NCBI RefSeq assembly: GCF_002006355.2
Contig: NZ_CP096980.1
Span: 434,001 to 498,000, forward strand
Direction of reading: 5' to 3'
Length of the DNA: 64,000 nt
Source: Clostridium felsineum DSM 794
GTDB taxonomy: Bacteria > Bacillota > Clostridia > Clostridiales > Clostridiaceae
This document shows, piece after piece, positions 52,190 to 60,663 of this stretch (its first letter is position 1; every line of letters begins with the position of its first letter). Under the pieces are notes generated by a model. It saw only the letters and a list, made by a program, of their open reading frames with translations. It was not told the DNA's origin and searched no databases. The position numbers were made by a program, and so were the translations under genes.

Positions 52190-54076
52190 GTGAACAATTA
52201 TGAGAATATATTTAAGCCTATTAAAATAGGTAATGTGCTAGTGAAAAATAGAATAGAGGTGTCACCAGCAGAACCGTTTTTAGCTTCACAGGATGGGTAT
52301 GTAACACGAGAATTTATTGAATGGACAAGAACTATGGCTAAGGGTGGAGCAGGTATTGTAACTATAGGTGATAGCCCGGTTAATGAAGAGTATGCAAAAG
52401 TATCACGTTATGTAATTGATATGTCAAAAGACACAATTGTAAATGGATTATATTCTCTTACAGAGATAATTCACAGATACGGCGCAAAAGCTTCCGTAGA
52501 ATTGAACTTAAGGACAAATTATACACCAACAGATATGACAAAGGAGAAGATAAAGCAGGTTATAAATGATTTTGCCAGTGCAGCATTTCGATGTAAAGAG
52601 GCAGGCATGGATATGGTAATGATACATGGAGGCCATGGGCATTTGATTGCTCAATTTTTTTCGCCTTTTTATAATAAACGTACAGATGAATATAGTACTT
52701 CAAGTATGGAGAATAGAACAAGATTTGCCAAGGAGATTTTAGATGCAGTAAGAGAAAAAATAGGACAAGATATGGCAATAGAATATCGTATAAGTGCAGA
52801 TGAATTAAACAAAAATGGTGTAGGCGTAAATGAAGCTTTGGAATTTGCTAAATTAATTGAGGATAAAATAGATTTAATACATGTTTCTGTAGGAGACTTA
52901 TATAAGACAGAAGTAATACCTTTTATGATACAACCTACATATATTCCACGAGGAATTAATGTTTATTATGCAGAAGCATTTAAAAAGGCTTTAAAAGTTC
53001 CTGTGACTACTGTTGGATCACTTGATATGGATATGGCTGAAAAGATAATATCTAATAAAAAAGCGGATATAGTTGCAATGATTAGGTCTTTTATTGCAGA
53101 CCCTAATCTTGTAAATAAAACTAAGTATGGAGAGGAAAAAACTATAAGACCATGTATAAGATGTACTGCATGTGTTGGACAGTCTCCACATGCATATTGT
53201 CTTCCTATAAGGTGTGCGGTTAATCCTATGAATGGACGAGAGTTAGAATTTATGAATTTACCTATGCCTTTGGTTAAGAAGAAGGTTGTAGTTATTGGAG
53301 GAGGTCCAGCTGGAATGGAGGTCGCAAGAGATGCGGCTAAAAGAGGTCATAGAGTAGTTATTATGGAGAAAACAGATGAGCTTGGTGGTGCACTTAAATT
53401 AGCTTCGGCAAATCCGTTAAAAAGAGATATGAAAAAATATTTATGTTGGGCAGTTAATATGACTAAAGAAAATTCAAATATAGAAGTAAGATTAAATACT
53501 GAAGCAACTAGGGACAATGTAAAAGCAGAAAATCCAGATGCTGTAGTTATTGCTGTTGGTTCAGAGGTGTTTATACCAAAAATTCAGGGCATAGACAAGA
53601 AGAATGTAATAATGGCTATGGAAGTTCAAGATAGAAAGAAAAAAATAGGGGATAAGATTGTGGTTGTTGGTGCAGGACTTACAGGAAGTGAAATTGCACT
53701 AGAGCTTGCGCGAGAGGGTAAAAAAGTTAGTCTTGTAGATGCTAGAGGATTAGAGGATATCGATAAAAATTCTCCAGCTATAGCAACATCAACCCTAAGG
53801 TCAATGTTGTCTAGTGAAGAAGTAAAAACAATTACTGGTATAAAGCTGAAGGAAATTACAGATAAGAGTGCTATATTTGTTGACGAAAATTTAGAAACGC
53901 ATGTAATATCATGCGACACTGTAATTCTTTCATTAGGAGTAAAGCCAAGAATAGAAGCTGTGCGTGAATTTGATGATTTAGTACGTGAAATGTATGTAAT
54001 AGGAGATTGTAATAATGAGAATGGAAATCTTATGAAGGCTACAACTGAGGGATTTTTTGCAGCAATGAGTATATAG
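52190..54076 (+). CDS. Old Yellow Enzyme-type NADH:flavin oxidoreductase (2,4-dienoyl-CoA reductase-like)
   Basis: 628 residues. An FMN-binding TIM barrel (about 1-325, with MVMIHGGHGHLIAQFFSP near 143) is followed by 4Fe-4S cysteines (CIRCTAC near 321 and CLPIRC near 337) and an FAD/NAD(P)H module with two dinucleotide motifs, VVIGGGPAGME near 367 and VVVGAGLTGSE near 491. This is the 2,4-dienoyl-CoA reductase, enoate reductase and BaiCD architecture, which passes electrons from NAD(P)H via FAD and Fe-S to FMN to reduce activated C=C bonds. The start is GTG at 52190 with GGGAGG 8 bases upstream. The catalytic H-x-x-H is HGGH. It is preceded by a LysR gene that probably activates it. The natural enoate substrate is unknown. 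Confidence 0.93.
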   Translation: MNNYENIFKPIKIGNVLVKNRIEVSPAEPFLASQDGYVTREFIEWTRTMAKGGAGIVTIGDSPVNEEYAKVSRYVIDMSKDTIVNGLYSLTEIIHRYGAKASVELNLRTNYTPTDMTKEKIKQVINDFASAAFRCKEAGMDMVMIHGGHGHLIAQFFSPFYNKRTDEYSTSSMENRTRFAKEILDAVREKIGQDMAIEYRISADELNKNGVGVNEALEFAKLIEDKIDLIHVSVGDLYKTEVIPFMIQPTYIPRGINVYYAEAFKKALKVPVTTVGSLDMDMAEKIISNKKADIVAMIRSFIADPNLVNKTKYGEEKTIRPCIRCTACVGQSPHAYCLPIRCAVNPMNGRELEFMNLPMPLVKKKVVVIGGGPAGMEVARDAAKRGHRVVIMEKTDELGGALKLASANPLKRDMKKYLCWAVNMTKENSNIEVRLNTEATRDNVKAENPDAVVIAVGSEVFIPKIQGIDKKNVIMAMEVQDRKKKIGDKIVVVGAGLTGSEIALELAREGKKVSLVDARGLEDIDKNSPAIATSTLRSMLSSEEVKTITGIKLKEITDKSAIFVDENLETHVISCDTVILSLGVKPRIEAVREFDDLVREMYVIGDCNNENGNLMKATTEGFFAAMSI

Positions 54077-54090
54077 TAGATTTTTATATT

Positions 54091-54130
54091 AAAGCACTAT
54101 TCTAATTTTTTATTTTAGAGTAGTGCTTTA
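54091..54130. terminator. Bidirectional terminator
   Basis: AAAGCACTATTCTAA pairs with TTAGAGTAGTGCTTT (one wobble) between convergent genes. Confidence 0.8.
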
Positions 54131-54155
54131 TTGTTTTAGGGTAATCTAATTTATA

Positions 54156-55451
54156 TTAAATAGCACTTAAAAACTCCAATATTTTACACCAACTTTCTTG
54201 GTTTGAATGAGCCATATCTTCATTTGGTGTGTTGGAGAAATATATAGGTTGATATGGAAAGTACATATGGTGCCCAGCTTTATAATTTAAAAGGATGTGG
54301 TTAAAATCAAATTTCTTCAAACTAAGTCTATGCATACCTAACTGACATAGTTTGCTTGAAGGCCATACACTATCGTTGTATCCAGATACCATTAATATAG
54401 GACCATTTATGTTTTCTATAGGCATTATGTAATCTTTAATCTTATCGAAGTTTTTTATATTACTATCATATATCTTTGAAAAGTTAATATCCTTTCTTTT
54501 TATTTTGGATACAAAAGCATTTAATAAAAAAGATAAAATATTAATTTTTAGTTTGAGCTGAGGAATGTCTTTGTTTTTATATTGCCAGCTAGAAAATTTT
54601 TGAGTTTTAGTTTTAAATGAAATAGGACTTCCTGATACAGTGATTACTGATGCGATTTTTTTGAAAGTACTACCTAGAAGTAAGGCTAGTTCACCACCTC
54701 TAGATCTTCCAAATACAATGAGTTTATTAGGATTTATATCCCCTTTCTGTATTATCCAATCTATAGCTTTTTCAAAATATTCAAGTTGGATCTCTTTTAG
54801 CGTGTCTGGGAGATTGTCCATTCCAAAATAAGCTAAGGCTAAAGCTGGGTAGCCATGAGAGGCTAATAAAGCAGCTATTTGTGATGCATTGTGTATACCG
54901 CCTTCTGAGCCACTTAATACAATTATGCCATTTTTTATTTTAGAATTTTTCTTACTAAAGTATTTTCCAACTAATTTGTTTTCTGTAACGTATTCGCAAT
55001 GTACATCTGAGTCAATAAAAAGTTTTTTACAGGTCGAAGAAGCTATCCTTTTTTCGTTAACTTCAACTTCAAAGATAACATTCATAGAGCTTAAAGATGG
55101 AGAGGAGGATAAATTTTTTCCTAAATTGTAGTCTTCGGTGTAATGGGACTTCATAGACCAGAATAATCCCATTACATCAACTCCAGTATAAGAACCTTTA
55201 AGAGGAGCTTGAAGAGATAAATTTACGTTTCCGTTAAGGTCAGCTTTGAAAACCGCAAAGGAGCTGAAGCATGTTTTTTTTACCCATTTCCAGTTGTTTG
55301 GATCATTGTTTTTAACACCTAGTCTGTAATAATCTAAAGAATACGCCTTTATTTTTACTTCCTGAAAAGGGTAGAGTCCATTAATTATGATAGAAACTTT
55401 TTCATCTATCATGGAACATTTAGGTTCTATGATAATATTTATGTTTTTCAT
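54156..55451 (-). CDS. BAAT-like acyl-CoA thioesterase/acyltransferase
   Basis: 431 residues in two domains. The N-terminal immunoglobulin-like part (about 1-130, IEPKCSMIDEKVSIIINGLYPFQEVKIKA) matches Bile_Hydr_Trans, and the C-terminal alpha/beta hydrolase part matches BAAT_C: VLSGSEGGIHNASQIAALLASHGYPALALAYFG near 178-210, nucleophile elbow FGRSRGGELA near 248 with serine as nucleophile, the acid in MVSGYNDSVWPS near 352 and the histidine in AGHHMYFPYQP near 395. Family members are acyl-CoA thioesterases or acyl-CoA:amino acid N-acyltransferases; serine favours hydrolysis over transfer. AAAGGGATGA precedes the ATG. It is monocistronic. The acyl substrate is unknown in this organism. Confidence 0.88.
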   Translation of the reverse strand: MKNINIIIEPKCSMIDEKVSIIINGLYPFQEVKIKAYSLDYYRLGVKNNDPNNWKWVKKTCFSSFAVFKADLNGNVNLSLQAPLKGSYTGVDVMGLFWSMKSHYTEDYNLGKNLSSSPSLSSMNVIFEVEVNEKRIASSTCKKLFIDSDVHCEYVTENKLVGKYFSKKNSKIKNGIIVLSGSEGGIHNASQIAALLASHGYPALALAYFGMDNLPDTLKEIQLEYFEKAIDWIIQKGDINPNKLIVFGRSRGGELALLLGSTFKKIASVITVSGSPISFKTKTQKFSSWQYKNKDIPQLKLKINILSFLLNAFVSKIKRKDINFSKIYDSNIKNFDKIKDYIMPIENINGPILMVSGYNDSVWPSSKLCQLGMHRLSLKKFDFNHILLNYKAGHHMYFPYQPIYFSNTPNEDMAHSNQESWCKILEFLSAI

Positions 55452-55568
55452 TTTTATTCATCCCTTTATTTATAATTTATATAAATTATAAGTCTTAGAC
55501 TATTTTTTGAAATCAACCATTAGGATGATTTTTATGGTTGATTTTGTATATATAAATTAATATAATTT

Positions 55569-55937
55569 CTATTTTTTCATGCCTAGAATCATACCTGAAA
55601 TATATGGTATAAGCCAAATAAGCCATACAATAATACTTAACTTATGAAAATTTGCTTTGGCTCTTTCGTTGTTTTTGATTAATACAATTGTCGCCCATAT
55701 TACATGAAAAAACATTAAAAGAATTGCAATTAGTCCAGTTATTCCATGAAAGTTAAATTCAAAACTATTTTTAGAGAGTGTACTCATTAAAGTTGTTCCG
55801 GTAATATCGAATATTAAACCACACCAAAATATGTATACATAAATCTTCTTTAAATTACCGTGTTTTTTTTCACTAAATACACCAGTTGTATAAAATACAA
55901 GAGCTAGGGTTATGGTAATTATTGCATAGATTAACAT
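55569..55937 (-). CDS. HsmA/TIGR03987-like four-helix membrane protein
   Basis: 122 residues with four hydrophobic helices (about 3-20, 32-50, 66-87 and 99-117). The sequence, with FNFHGITGLIAILLMFFHVIWATIVLIKNNE and WLIWLIPYISGMILGMKK, fits the small conserved family TIGR03987 (HsmA), as I remember it. The histidines in helix 3 (FHGITG and FFHVIW) are conserved and might bind a metal or heme, but no function is shown. AGGAGG precedes the ATG by 7 bases. It stands alone. Confidence 0.75.
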   Translation of the reverse strand: MLIYAIITITLALVFYTTGVFSEKKHGNLKKIYVYIFWCGLIFDITGTTLMSTLSKNSFEFNFHGITGLIAILLMFFHVIWATIVLIKNNERAKANFHKLSIIVWLIWLIPYISGMILGMKK

Positions 55938-56106
55938 TATGAATCCTCCTAACTAAAATAAGTAATATTTATATTATATAATAATTTTAAATTATTAATA
56001 CAATATAAAAATAATCTACCTAAGATTTATTATTTTTGCTTGATATAGAAAGAATGATATAATATAAAACAAGTATTAACGTGTATAGAAAGGACTTATT
56101 AAAATT

Positions 56107-56922
56107 ATGAGTAAGTTTAAAATAATATCTGATGTAAATAGAATTATGAAGTCAAATGACTTGTGTTTTGCCTTTTTTAAGGGAAGTATACTTGTAAGAA
56201 GAGAGAATAACAATACATATATTCCTACCTTTGAGGAAATAGAGTCTTTCAAGATTAAGTGTGATAGAGAAGTTTTTCTAGGTGAAATTGAGGGTGTAGC
56301 TTGTTTTGGAATGGAGATTTTAAGTAAAGTTGGTCTTCCGAAAAGTATTGAGTTTTTGAATTTAAGAGAGCTTATGTCTTTGATGAAAGAGGAAGTATTT
56401 TTGGCGGCAGGAAGAGCAAGTGAAATATTAAGTTGGAATGGTAAACATAAATTTTGTGGAAATTGTGGAGAGAGAACAGAGGATAAAAAAGATGAGATAG
56501 CTAAAGTTTGCCCAAATTGCAATAATGTAATTTATCCTGTGATTTGTCCAGCTGTAATAGTTGGAATTGTAAAAGAAGATAAAATACTTTTAGCCCATAA
56601 TAGTAATTTTAAAAATAATATGTATGCTTTGATTTCAGGCTTTGTTGAGTCAGGAGAAAATTTGGAAAATGCAGTTAGAAGAGAGATTTTTGAAGAGGTT
56701 GGTATAAAAGTTAAAAATATAAGATATTTTAATAGTTCAGCATGGCCATTTCCTAATTCACTTATGTTAGGTTTTTTTGCAGAATATGAATCTGGCGAGA
56801 TAAAAGTTGATGGAGAAGAGATAACTGCTGCCAATTGGTTTTGTAAGGATGAGTTTCCGGACATACCTGGCAGAGGAACCATAGCAAGAAGAATAATTGA
56901 TAAATTTATTGAACAAGTTTAG
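56107..56922 (+). CDS. nudC: NADH pyrophosphatase, NudC type
   Basis: 271 residues. A zinc ribbon (CGNCG near 118 and CPNCNN near 135) precedes the Nudix box GFVESGENLENAVRREIFEEVG near 178-199, which is a perfect G-x5-E-x7-R-E-x2-E-E-x-G match. The NudC specificity motif SQPWPFPxS appears as SSAWPFPNS, with Ala in place of Gln. NudC hydrolyses NADH to NMNH and AMP and removes NAD caps from RNA, using Mg2+ or Mn2+. The N-terminal 110 residues form the non-catalytic domain. AAAGGAC lies 12 bases before the ATG. It is monocistronic. Confidence 0.93.
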   Translation: MSKFKIISDVNRIMKSNDLCFAFFKGSILVRRENNNTYIPTFEEIESFKIKCDREVFLGEIEGVACFGMEILSKVGLPKSIEFLNLRELMSLMKEEVFLAAGRASEILSWNGKHKFCGNCGERTEDKKDEIAKVCPNCNNVIYPVICPAVIVGIVKEDKILLAHNSNFKNNMYALISGFVESGENLENAVRREIFEEVGIKVKNIRYFNSSAWPFPNSLMLGFFAEYESGEIKVDGEEITAANWFCKDEFPDIPGRGTIARRIIDKFIEQV

Positions 56923-57004
56923 ATAATAAGTGCCTATAAGAATATCACTTTTCGAGTTATTGAATATAATAATTTTGTGTGAATATTCTTAGGAGGAAAT
57001 ATAC

Positions 57005-58123
57005 TTGAGTAAAATATTTTATTGTCCATATCATAAAAAGAATTTTGAAATGCCAGAGGACTACTTTGATTTTGAATCTAGAGATAGTGATGAGGTTGAT
57101 GATGAAGCTGATAATGAAGCTGATGAGCATGAAGAATTTAGGGCACCAGAGGATTCTAGAGAGGTGCTAGCAGTAACAAATTCAAATGGACGTTTGGAGG
57201 TATTTGCAATTACAAGAAACAATGAAGTGAGTCATATAATGCAAATGCAAAATAACAGATGGAGCAATTGGAGTAACCTTGGTGGATGGGTAAGTTCAAT
57301 AGCTGTTGGTTCAAATTCAAATGGAAGATTAGTCATATTTGGCATAGGCAGAGATAATGCTTTGTGGCAAAGAAGTCAGACACAAGGAAATAGGTGGGGT
57401 AGTTGGCAATCACTTGGAGGCTGGATAGATAGATTAGCTGTGGGAACAAATGCCGATGGACGGCTAGAAGCATTTGGAAGAGGTAGAGATGGTGCCCTTT
57501 GGCACATATGGCAAACATCACCCAATGGAAGCTGGAGTAGTTGGGCATCATTAGGTGGAAAGGTTGATTTGATTTCAGTTGGAAGAAATGCTGATAGAAG
57601 ACTTGAAGTGTTTGGAATTGGTACGGATAATGCATTATGGCACATATGGCAAACTGCACCTAATAATGGTTGGAGTAGTTGGCAATCACTTGGAGGCTGG
57701 ATAGATAGATTAGCTGTGGGAAACGGTAGTAATGGACGAATAGAAGTTTTCGGAAGAGGTAGAGATGGTGCAGTATGGAATATAGGGCAGATACCATCAG
57801 GAAACGGTTGGACTACTTGGAAGTCGCTTGGAGGCTGGGTAAGTGATATTGCTGTAACCAGAGATAGAAACAGGCGATTAGGGGTATTTGGCATAGGAAG
57901 AGACAATGCTCTTTGGCATATTAACCAAAATGCACAGGGAAATAGTTGGAGTAATTGGCAATCACTTAAAGGTTGGATAGATAGATTAGCTGTAGGAAAT
58001 AGTAGAGACGGAAGAATGTCTGCATTTGGAAGAGGGAGAAATGGTTCTCTTTGGAATATATGGCAGACTAATAGATCTGACAGATGGAGTGAGTGGTCCG
58101 ATTTGGGTGGATCAGTAAGTTAG
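57005..58123 (+). CDS. Seven-bladed PLL-like beta-propeller lectin
   Basis: 372 residues. A short head (YCPYHKKNFEMPEDYF) and a very acidic segment (about 22-52) are followed by seven repeats of about 46 residues, one per propeller blade, each with the pattern NxxGRLEVFGxGRDNALWH...W...GW.sWxSLGGWI. This matches tryptophan-rich bacterial lectins of the PLL group (Photorhabdus fucose-binding lectin-like). Blades alternate: 2, 4 and 6 read FGIGxDNALW, and 3, 5 and 7 read FGRGRxGxxW, so the gene grew by duplication of a two-blade unit. There is no signal peptide; the start is TTG at 57005 with AGGAGG 8 bases upstream. It presumably binds glycans, but the ligand is unknown. Confidence 0.88.
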   Translation: MSKIFYCPYHKKNFEMPEDYFDFESRDSDEVDDEADNEADEHEEFRAPEDSREVLAVTNSNGRLEVFAITRNNEVSHIMQMQNNRWSNWSNLGGWVSSIAVGSNSNGRLVIFGIGRDNALWQRSQTQGNRWGSWQSLGGWIDRLAVGTNADGRLEAFGRGRDGALWHIWQTSPNGSWSSWASLGGKVDLISVGRNADRRLEVFGIGTDNALWHIWQTAPNNGWSSWQSLGGWIDRLAVGNGSNGRIEVFGRGRDGAVWNIGQIPSGNGWTTWKSLGGWVSDIAVTRDRNRRLGVFGIGRDNALWHINQNAQGNSWSNWQSLKGWIDRLAVGNSRDGRMSAFGRGRNGSLWNIWQTNRSDRWSEWSDLGGSVS

Positions 58124-58147
58124 TTTGTATATAAAAAAATCATAAAA

Positions 58148-58196
58148 AATAATCATATGTGAGACTTTATATTAAAGTCCCATATATGATTATTTT
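58148..58196. terminator. Terminator of the propeller gene
   Basis: A long, slightly imperfect stem (58148-58168 with 58174-58194, outer pairs AATAATCATAT/ATATGATTATT) with a T-rich tail. Confidence 0.8.
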
Positions 58197-58215
58197 AAGA
58201 GTTAGGGTGATAAAC

Positions 58216-58506
58216 ATGATAAAAGTAGTTGCGAAAAAATTTATAAAGGAAGATAAAATAACCGAGGCTTTAAAGAGGGCAAAGGAGTTGGTAGAACTTA
58301 CAGTTGCCAAAGATGAAGGTTGCATAAAATATGAAGTGTATCAAGATTTAAAGGATAAGTCTATTCTTACTATTATTGAAGAATGGGAAGATATGGACAA
58401 GCTAAACAAACATATGCAAAAAGAACATTTTAAAAGAATAGTACCTGTTATAGAAGAATTTACAGCGAAAAAAGGAGATACAAACATATATACGAAAATA
58501 TTATAA
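58216..58506 (+). CDS. Antibiotic biosynthesis monooxygenase (ABM)-fold protein
   Basis: 96 residues, a single ferredoxin-like ABM domain: IKVVAKKFIKEDKITEALKRAKELVELTVAKDEGCIKYEVYQDL, then EEWEDMDKLNKHMQKEHFKRIVP, with the conserved EEW and H-x5-H patterns. Relatives include YgiN-type quinol monooxygenases and heme-degrading enzymes; the catalytic role here is not known. The start is taken at 58216 with AGGGTGA upstream; the frame runs back to 58159 but that part lies in the preceding terminator. It has its own strong terminator. Confidence 0.85.
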   Translation: MIKVVAKKFIKEDKITEALKRAKELVELTVAKDEGCIKYEVYQDLKDKSILTIIEEWEDMDKLNKHMQKEHFKRIVPVIEEFTAKKGDTNIYTKIL

Positions 58507-58514
58507 TGAATTCC

Positions 58515-58552
58515 AAAGAGGCCATGAGCATTGATATGCTTATGGTCTCTTT
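58515..58552. terminator. Bidirectional terminator
   Basis: AAAGAGGCCATGAGCAT (58515-58531) pairs, with two mismatches, with ATGCTTATGGTCTCTTT (58536-58552) between convergent genes. Confidence 0.85.
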
Positions 58553-58562
58553 AAAATTGTGT

Positions 58563-59804
58563 TTAAAAACAACCTAAACCGAGAACATCACTACTTTTAA
58601 CTAAATGCATGAAGGTAACTGTAGGTAAATCACCATTGACCCCACGGGCTTTGGATAGTTGATTTACGTCTAAACTTTGGAAATCTGAATCAGAGATATT
58701 TATTCCGTTTTTATTCCAAGAATTATTGCTTATATTTGCACTAGGAATATTAGAATCTTTAATTGAAACGCCACCATATGATAAATTAAAATGAAGTATT
58801 TCTCTTGTTCCAGGTATATCAACAGCTTTAGTAGGGCTAATACGTTCTAACATATCAAAGTTGCCTTGTTTATTGTTGTAAGCTGTATTATAGGTCCAAG
58901 TTGCAGATTGACCTGGTTGGTGATTGGCATAAAAACCATGGGCATTATTATTTGCGGAAAGACAGTACTTTACAGTATGAATTGGAACTTTATTAGGAGG
59001 TGTACCATTAGCATAGCCTCCGATTTTGAAACCGTTAGAATCGCCACCAGCGTTCATATTAAAGGCCCAGCAGTGGTCAAAGGTGTTAGAACCATTTGAA
59101 GTAAGACAATCAAAACCATCATCACTATTGTGCCAAGAACGACAATATGAGAAGTTAACACCATCACCATGTGCGCCAAAACCGTCTGTATTACCAATGG
59201 AGTTTTTGGTAGGCCCTATGTTATTATAAGCATCACATTTAATGCAGGTTCCAGTACCATGATTAACAAAATAAAATCCATTAGCTTCATTATCATGGCA
59301 AACAACTTGGTTGAAAGTAGTATTGCCTTCAATTCTAAAGCATTCAGACTGTTTTTGATTCCCAACTTTTACACCAGTGACTTGAATAGATAGAAAAGTT
59401 ACATTGGAAACCTTTGGATCTATCCTAAAGGCAGCTACTCTTTTAGATGCAGCAGATATTTTTGAAAAGTCAAAAATAGGTATGTCATTTGATGAATATG
59501 CTCTATAAGTGATTCCACTTTTTATGATGTCGTTTACATAGTTGTAATTAGCGTCTGAGCTAGCAATTCTAAAGTCACGATAGGTACCGCCTAGAATGTA
59601 GACTGTATCACCATAATTTGCAGCTTGTTGTGCCCTTGAAATACTTGCGAAGGGGGAAGCTAGTGTACCTGAGTTGCTATCTTTTCCAGTAGTTGATACA
59701 TAAAAGTTGGCTGCATGGGCAGTAGCTGAAAAAGATAAAGCAGATAATAAACTAATGCCAATAAAGGCTGGAATAAGTAGTAGTTTACATTTGAAAAAAT
59801 TCAT
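58563..59804 (-). CDS. Secreted PL9-type pectate lyase
   Basis: 413 residues. A signal peptide (about 1-31, ending AHAA) leads directly into the right-handed beta-helix, starting NFYVSTTGKDSNSGTLASPFASI. The PL9 active-site region is present: HNSDDGFDCLTSNG with adjacent aspartates for Ca2+ and DSNGFKIGG with the catalytic lysine. It cleaves polygalacturonate by beta-elimination. It is a stand-alone catalytic module without the extra domains and LPXTG of the 990-residue lyase at 21311-24283, so it should be free in the medium. AGGAGG lies 9 bases before the ATG. The promoter is TTTACT-17-TATAAT. Confidence 0.93.
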   Translation of the reverse strand: MNFFKCKLLLIPAFIGISLLSALSFSATAHAANFYVSTTGKDSNSGTLASPFASISRAQQAANYGDTVYILGGTYRDFRIASSDANYNYVNDIIKSGITYRAYSSNDIPIFDFSKISAASKRVAAFRIDPKVSNVTFLSIQVTGVKVGNQKQSECFRIEGNTTFNQVVCHDNEANGFYFVNHGTGTCIKCDAYNNIGPTKNSIGNTDGFGAHGDGVNFSYCRSWHNSDDGFDCLTSNGSNTFDHCWAFNMNAGGDSNGFKIGGYANGTPPNKVPIHTVKYCLSANNNAHGFYANHQPGQSATWTYNTAYNNKQGNFDMLERISPTKAVDIPGTREILHFNLSYGGVSIKDSNIPSANISNNSWNKNGINISDSDFQSLDVNQLSKARGVNGDLPTVTFMHLVKSSDVLGLGCF

Positions 59805-59861
59805 AACTTTTTCCTCCTTAGTTATTTTATAAAAGTAAAATTGAGTTGACTATATAAAAAT

Positions 59862-59890
59862 ATTATACATTGCACCTTGTAAAAAGTAAA
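59862..59890 (-). promoter_or_regulatory. Promoter of the secreted pectate lyase
   Basis: On the minus strand, TTTACT (59890-59885), a 17-bp spacer and TATAAT (59867-59862). AATG precedes the -10, as in the other lyase promoter. Confidence 0.65.
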
Positions 59891-60007
59891 TAATAAATTT
59901 TACGCAGTGTGAATTACAGTAACAATTCTAAGTAAATACACATTGAGTGAAATATATAAAGAAGAATAAAGTTAAGTTAAGAGTTTGTTTTAACTTTTGG
60001 CTAAAAA

Positions 60008-60036
60008 TAAGGCACTGTAAATTGTACAGTGCCTTA
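60008..60036 (-). terminator. rtcB-prfH terminator
   Basis: A perfect 12-bp stem, TAAGGCACTGTA (60008-60019) with TACAGTGCCTTA (60025-60036), followed on the minus strand by TTTTTAG. Confidence 0.88.
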
Positions 60037-60045
60037 AATATAAAA

Positions 60046-60660
60046 TTAATAATCTAATTCTTTATAATTATATGTTTTAATTGGATTTCCACGAACTATA
60101 GCTGTCCCTGTTAACCATCTTTCACTTTGTCTTCTTTTTTCTCTTTCATTTGATAACTTTTTTAACTCAAGTAGTAATCTTGCTTTGGCTAGCTTAATAT
60201 TCAAAAATTGACTTCTTTCTTCGCTAGAGCTTACAACAATACCAGTTTTTTTGTGAGTTATTCTTACAGCTGTTTCTGTTTTATTTACATGTTGACCGCC
60301 CTTACCGCTGCTCCTCATTTTTTCTATAATAATATCATTGCTATTTAAATCGTTATTATCTTCATAATTAAAAGAAGACACAGATATAAACCAGTTTTTT
60401 CTTTTGTGATTTTTTCTATATTCACTTTTCCAAATCAAGAGATGAGTTCCTTCTATAGATTTAATATAAGTTAAGGCTTCCTTACCGTCAATTTTCAAAA
60501 ATACTGATTTGAGAGTGCTTTTTTCTTCTCCAAGATTAAAATCTAAAATTTGAAGTTTTAGATTTCTACATTTGCATTCTTTTCTTACTAGGTTTAAAAA
60601 TAGGTATACGAATCTACAGCTTTCAACAGGACCTGTTCCTGCACTAATTTGCAACCACAT
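60046..60660 (-). CDS. prfH: Peptide chain release factor homologue PrfH
   Basis: 204 residues. It starts with MWLQISAGTGPVESCRF, the family-specific N-terminus, and has the catalytic GGQ at 121-123 in SSGKGGQHVNKTETAVRITH, which triggers peptidyl-tRNA hydrolysis. It lacks domain 1 and the stop-codon recognition parts of RF1 and RF2. It begins 4 bases after the rtcB stop without its own ribosome site, so translation is coupled. PrfH with RtcB has been described as a ribosome rescue and repair pair: PrfH releases the peptide from ribosomes whose 16S rRNA decoding centre was cut, and RtcB reseals the RNA. It has no other neighbour in the operon. Confidence 0.93.
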   Translation of the reverse strand: MWLQISAGTGPVESCRFVYLFLNLVRKECKCRNLKLQILDFNLGEEKSTLKSVFLKIDGKEALTYIKSIEGTHLLIWKSEYRKNHKRKNWFISVSSFNYEDNNDLNSNDIIIEKMRSSGKGGQHVNKTETAVRITHKKTGIVVSSSEERSQFLNIKLAKARLLLELKKLSNEREKRRQSERWLTGTAIVRGNPIKTYNYKELDY

Positions 60661-60663
60661 ATT

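Noticed and set aside
56076..56522. 148-residue minus-strand gene opposite nudC
   Set aside because: The plus strand encodes a well-conserved NudC with zinc ribbon and Nudix box; the antisense frame has no start signal or family features.
57376..57906. Proline/serine-rich protein on the minus strand
   Set aside because: It is the antisense shadow of the repeated propeller blades.
60046..60660. Ordinary RF1/RF2 (prfA/prfB) gene
   Set aside because: At 204 residues it lacks domain 1 and the stop-codon-reading tripeptide region, and its N-terminus is that of PrfH.
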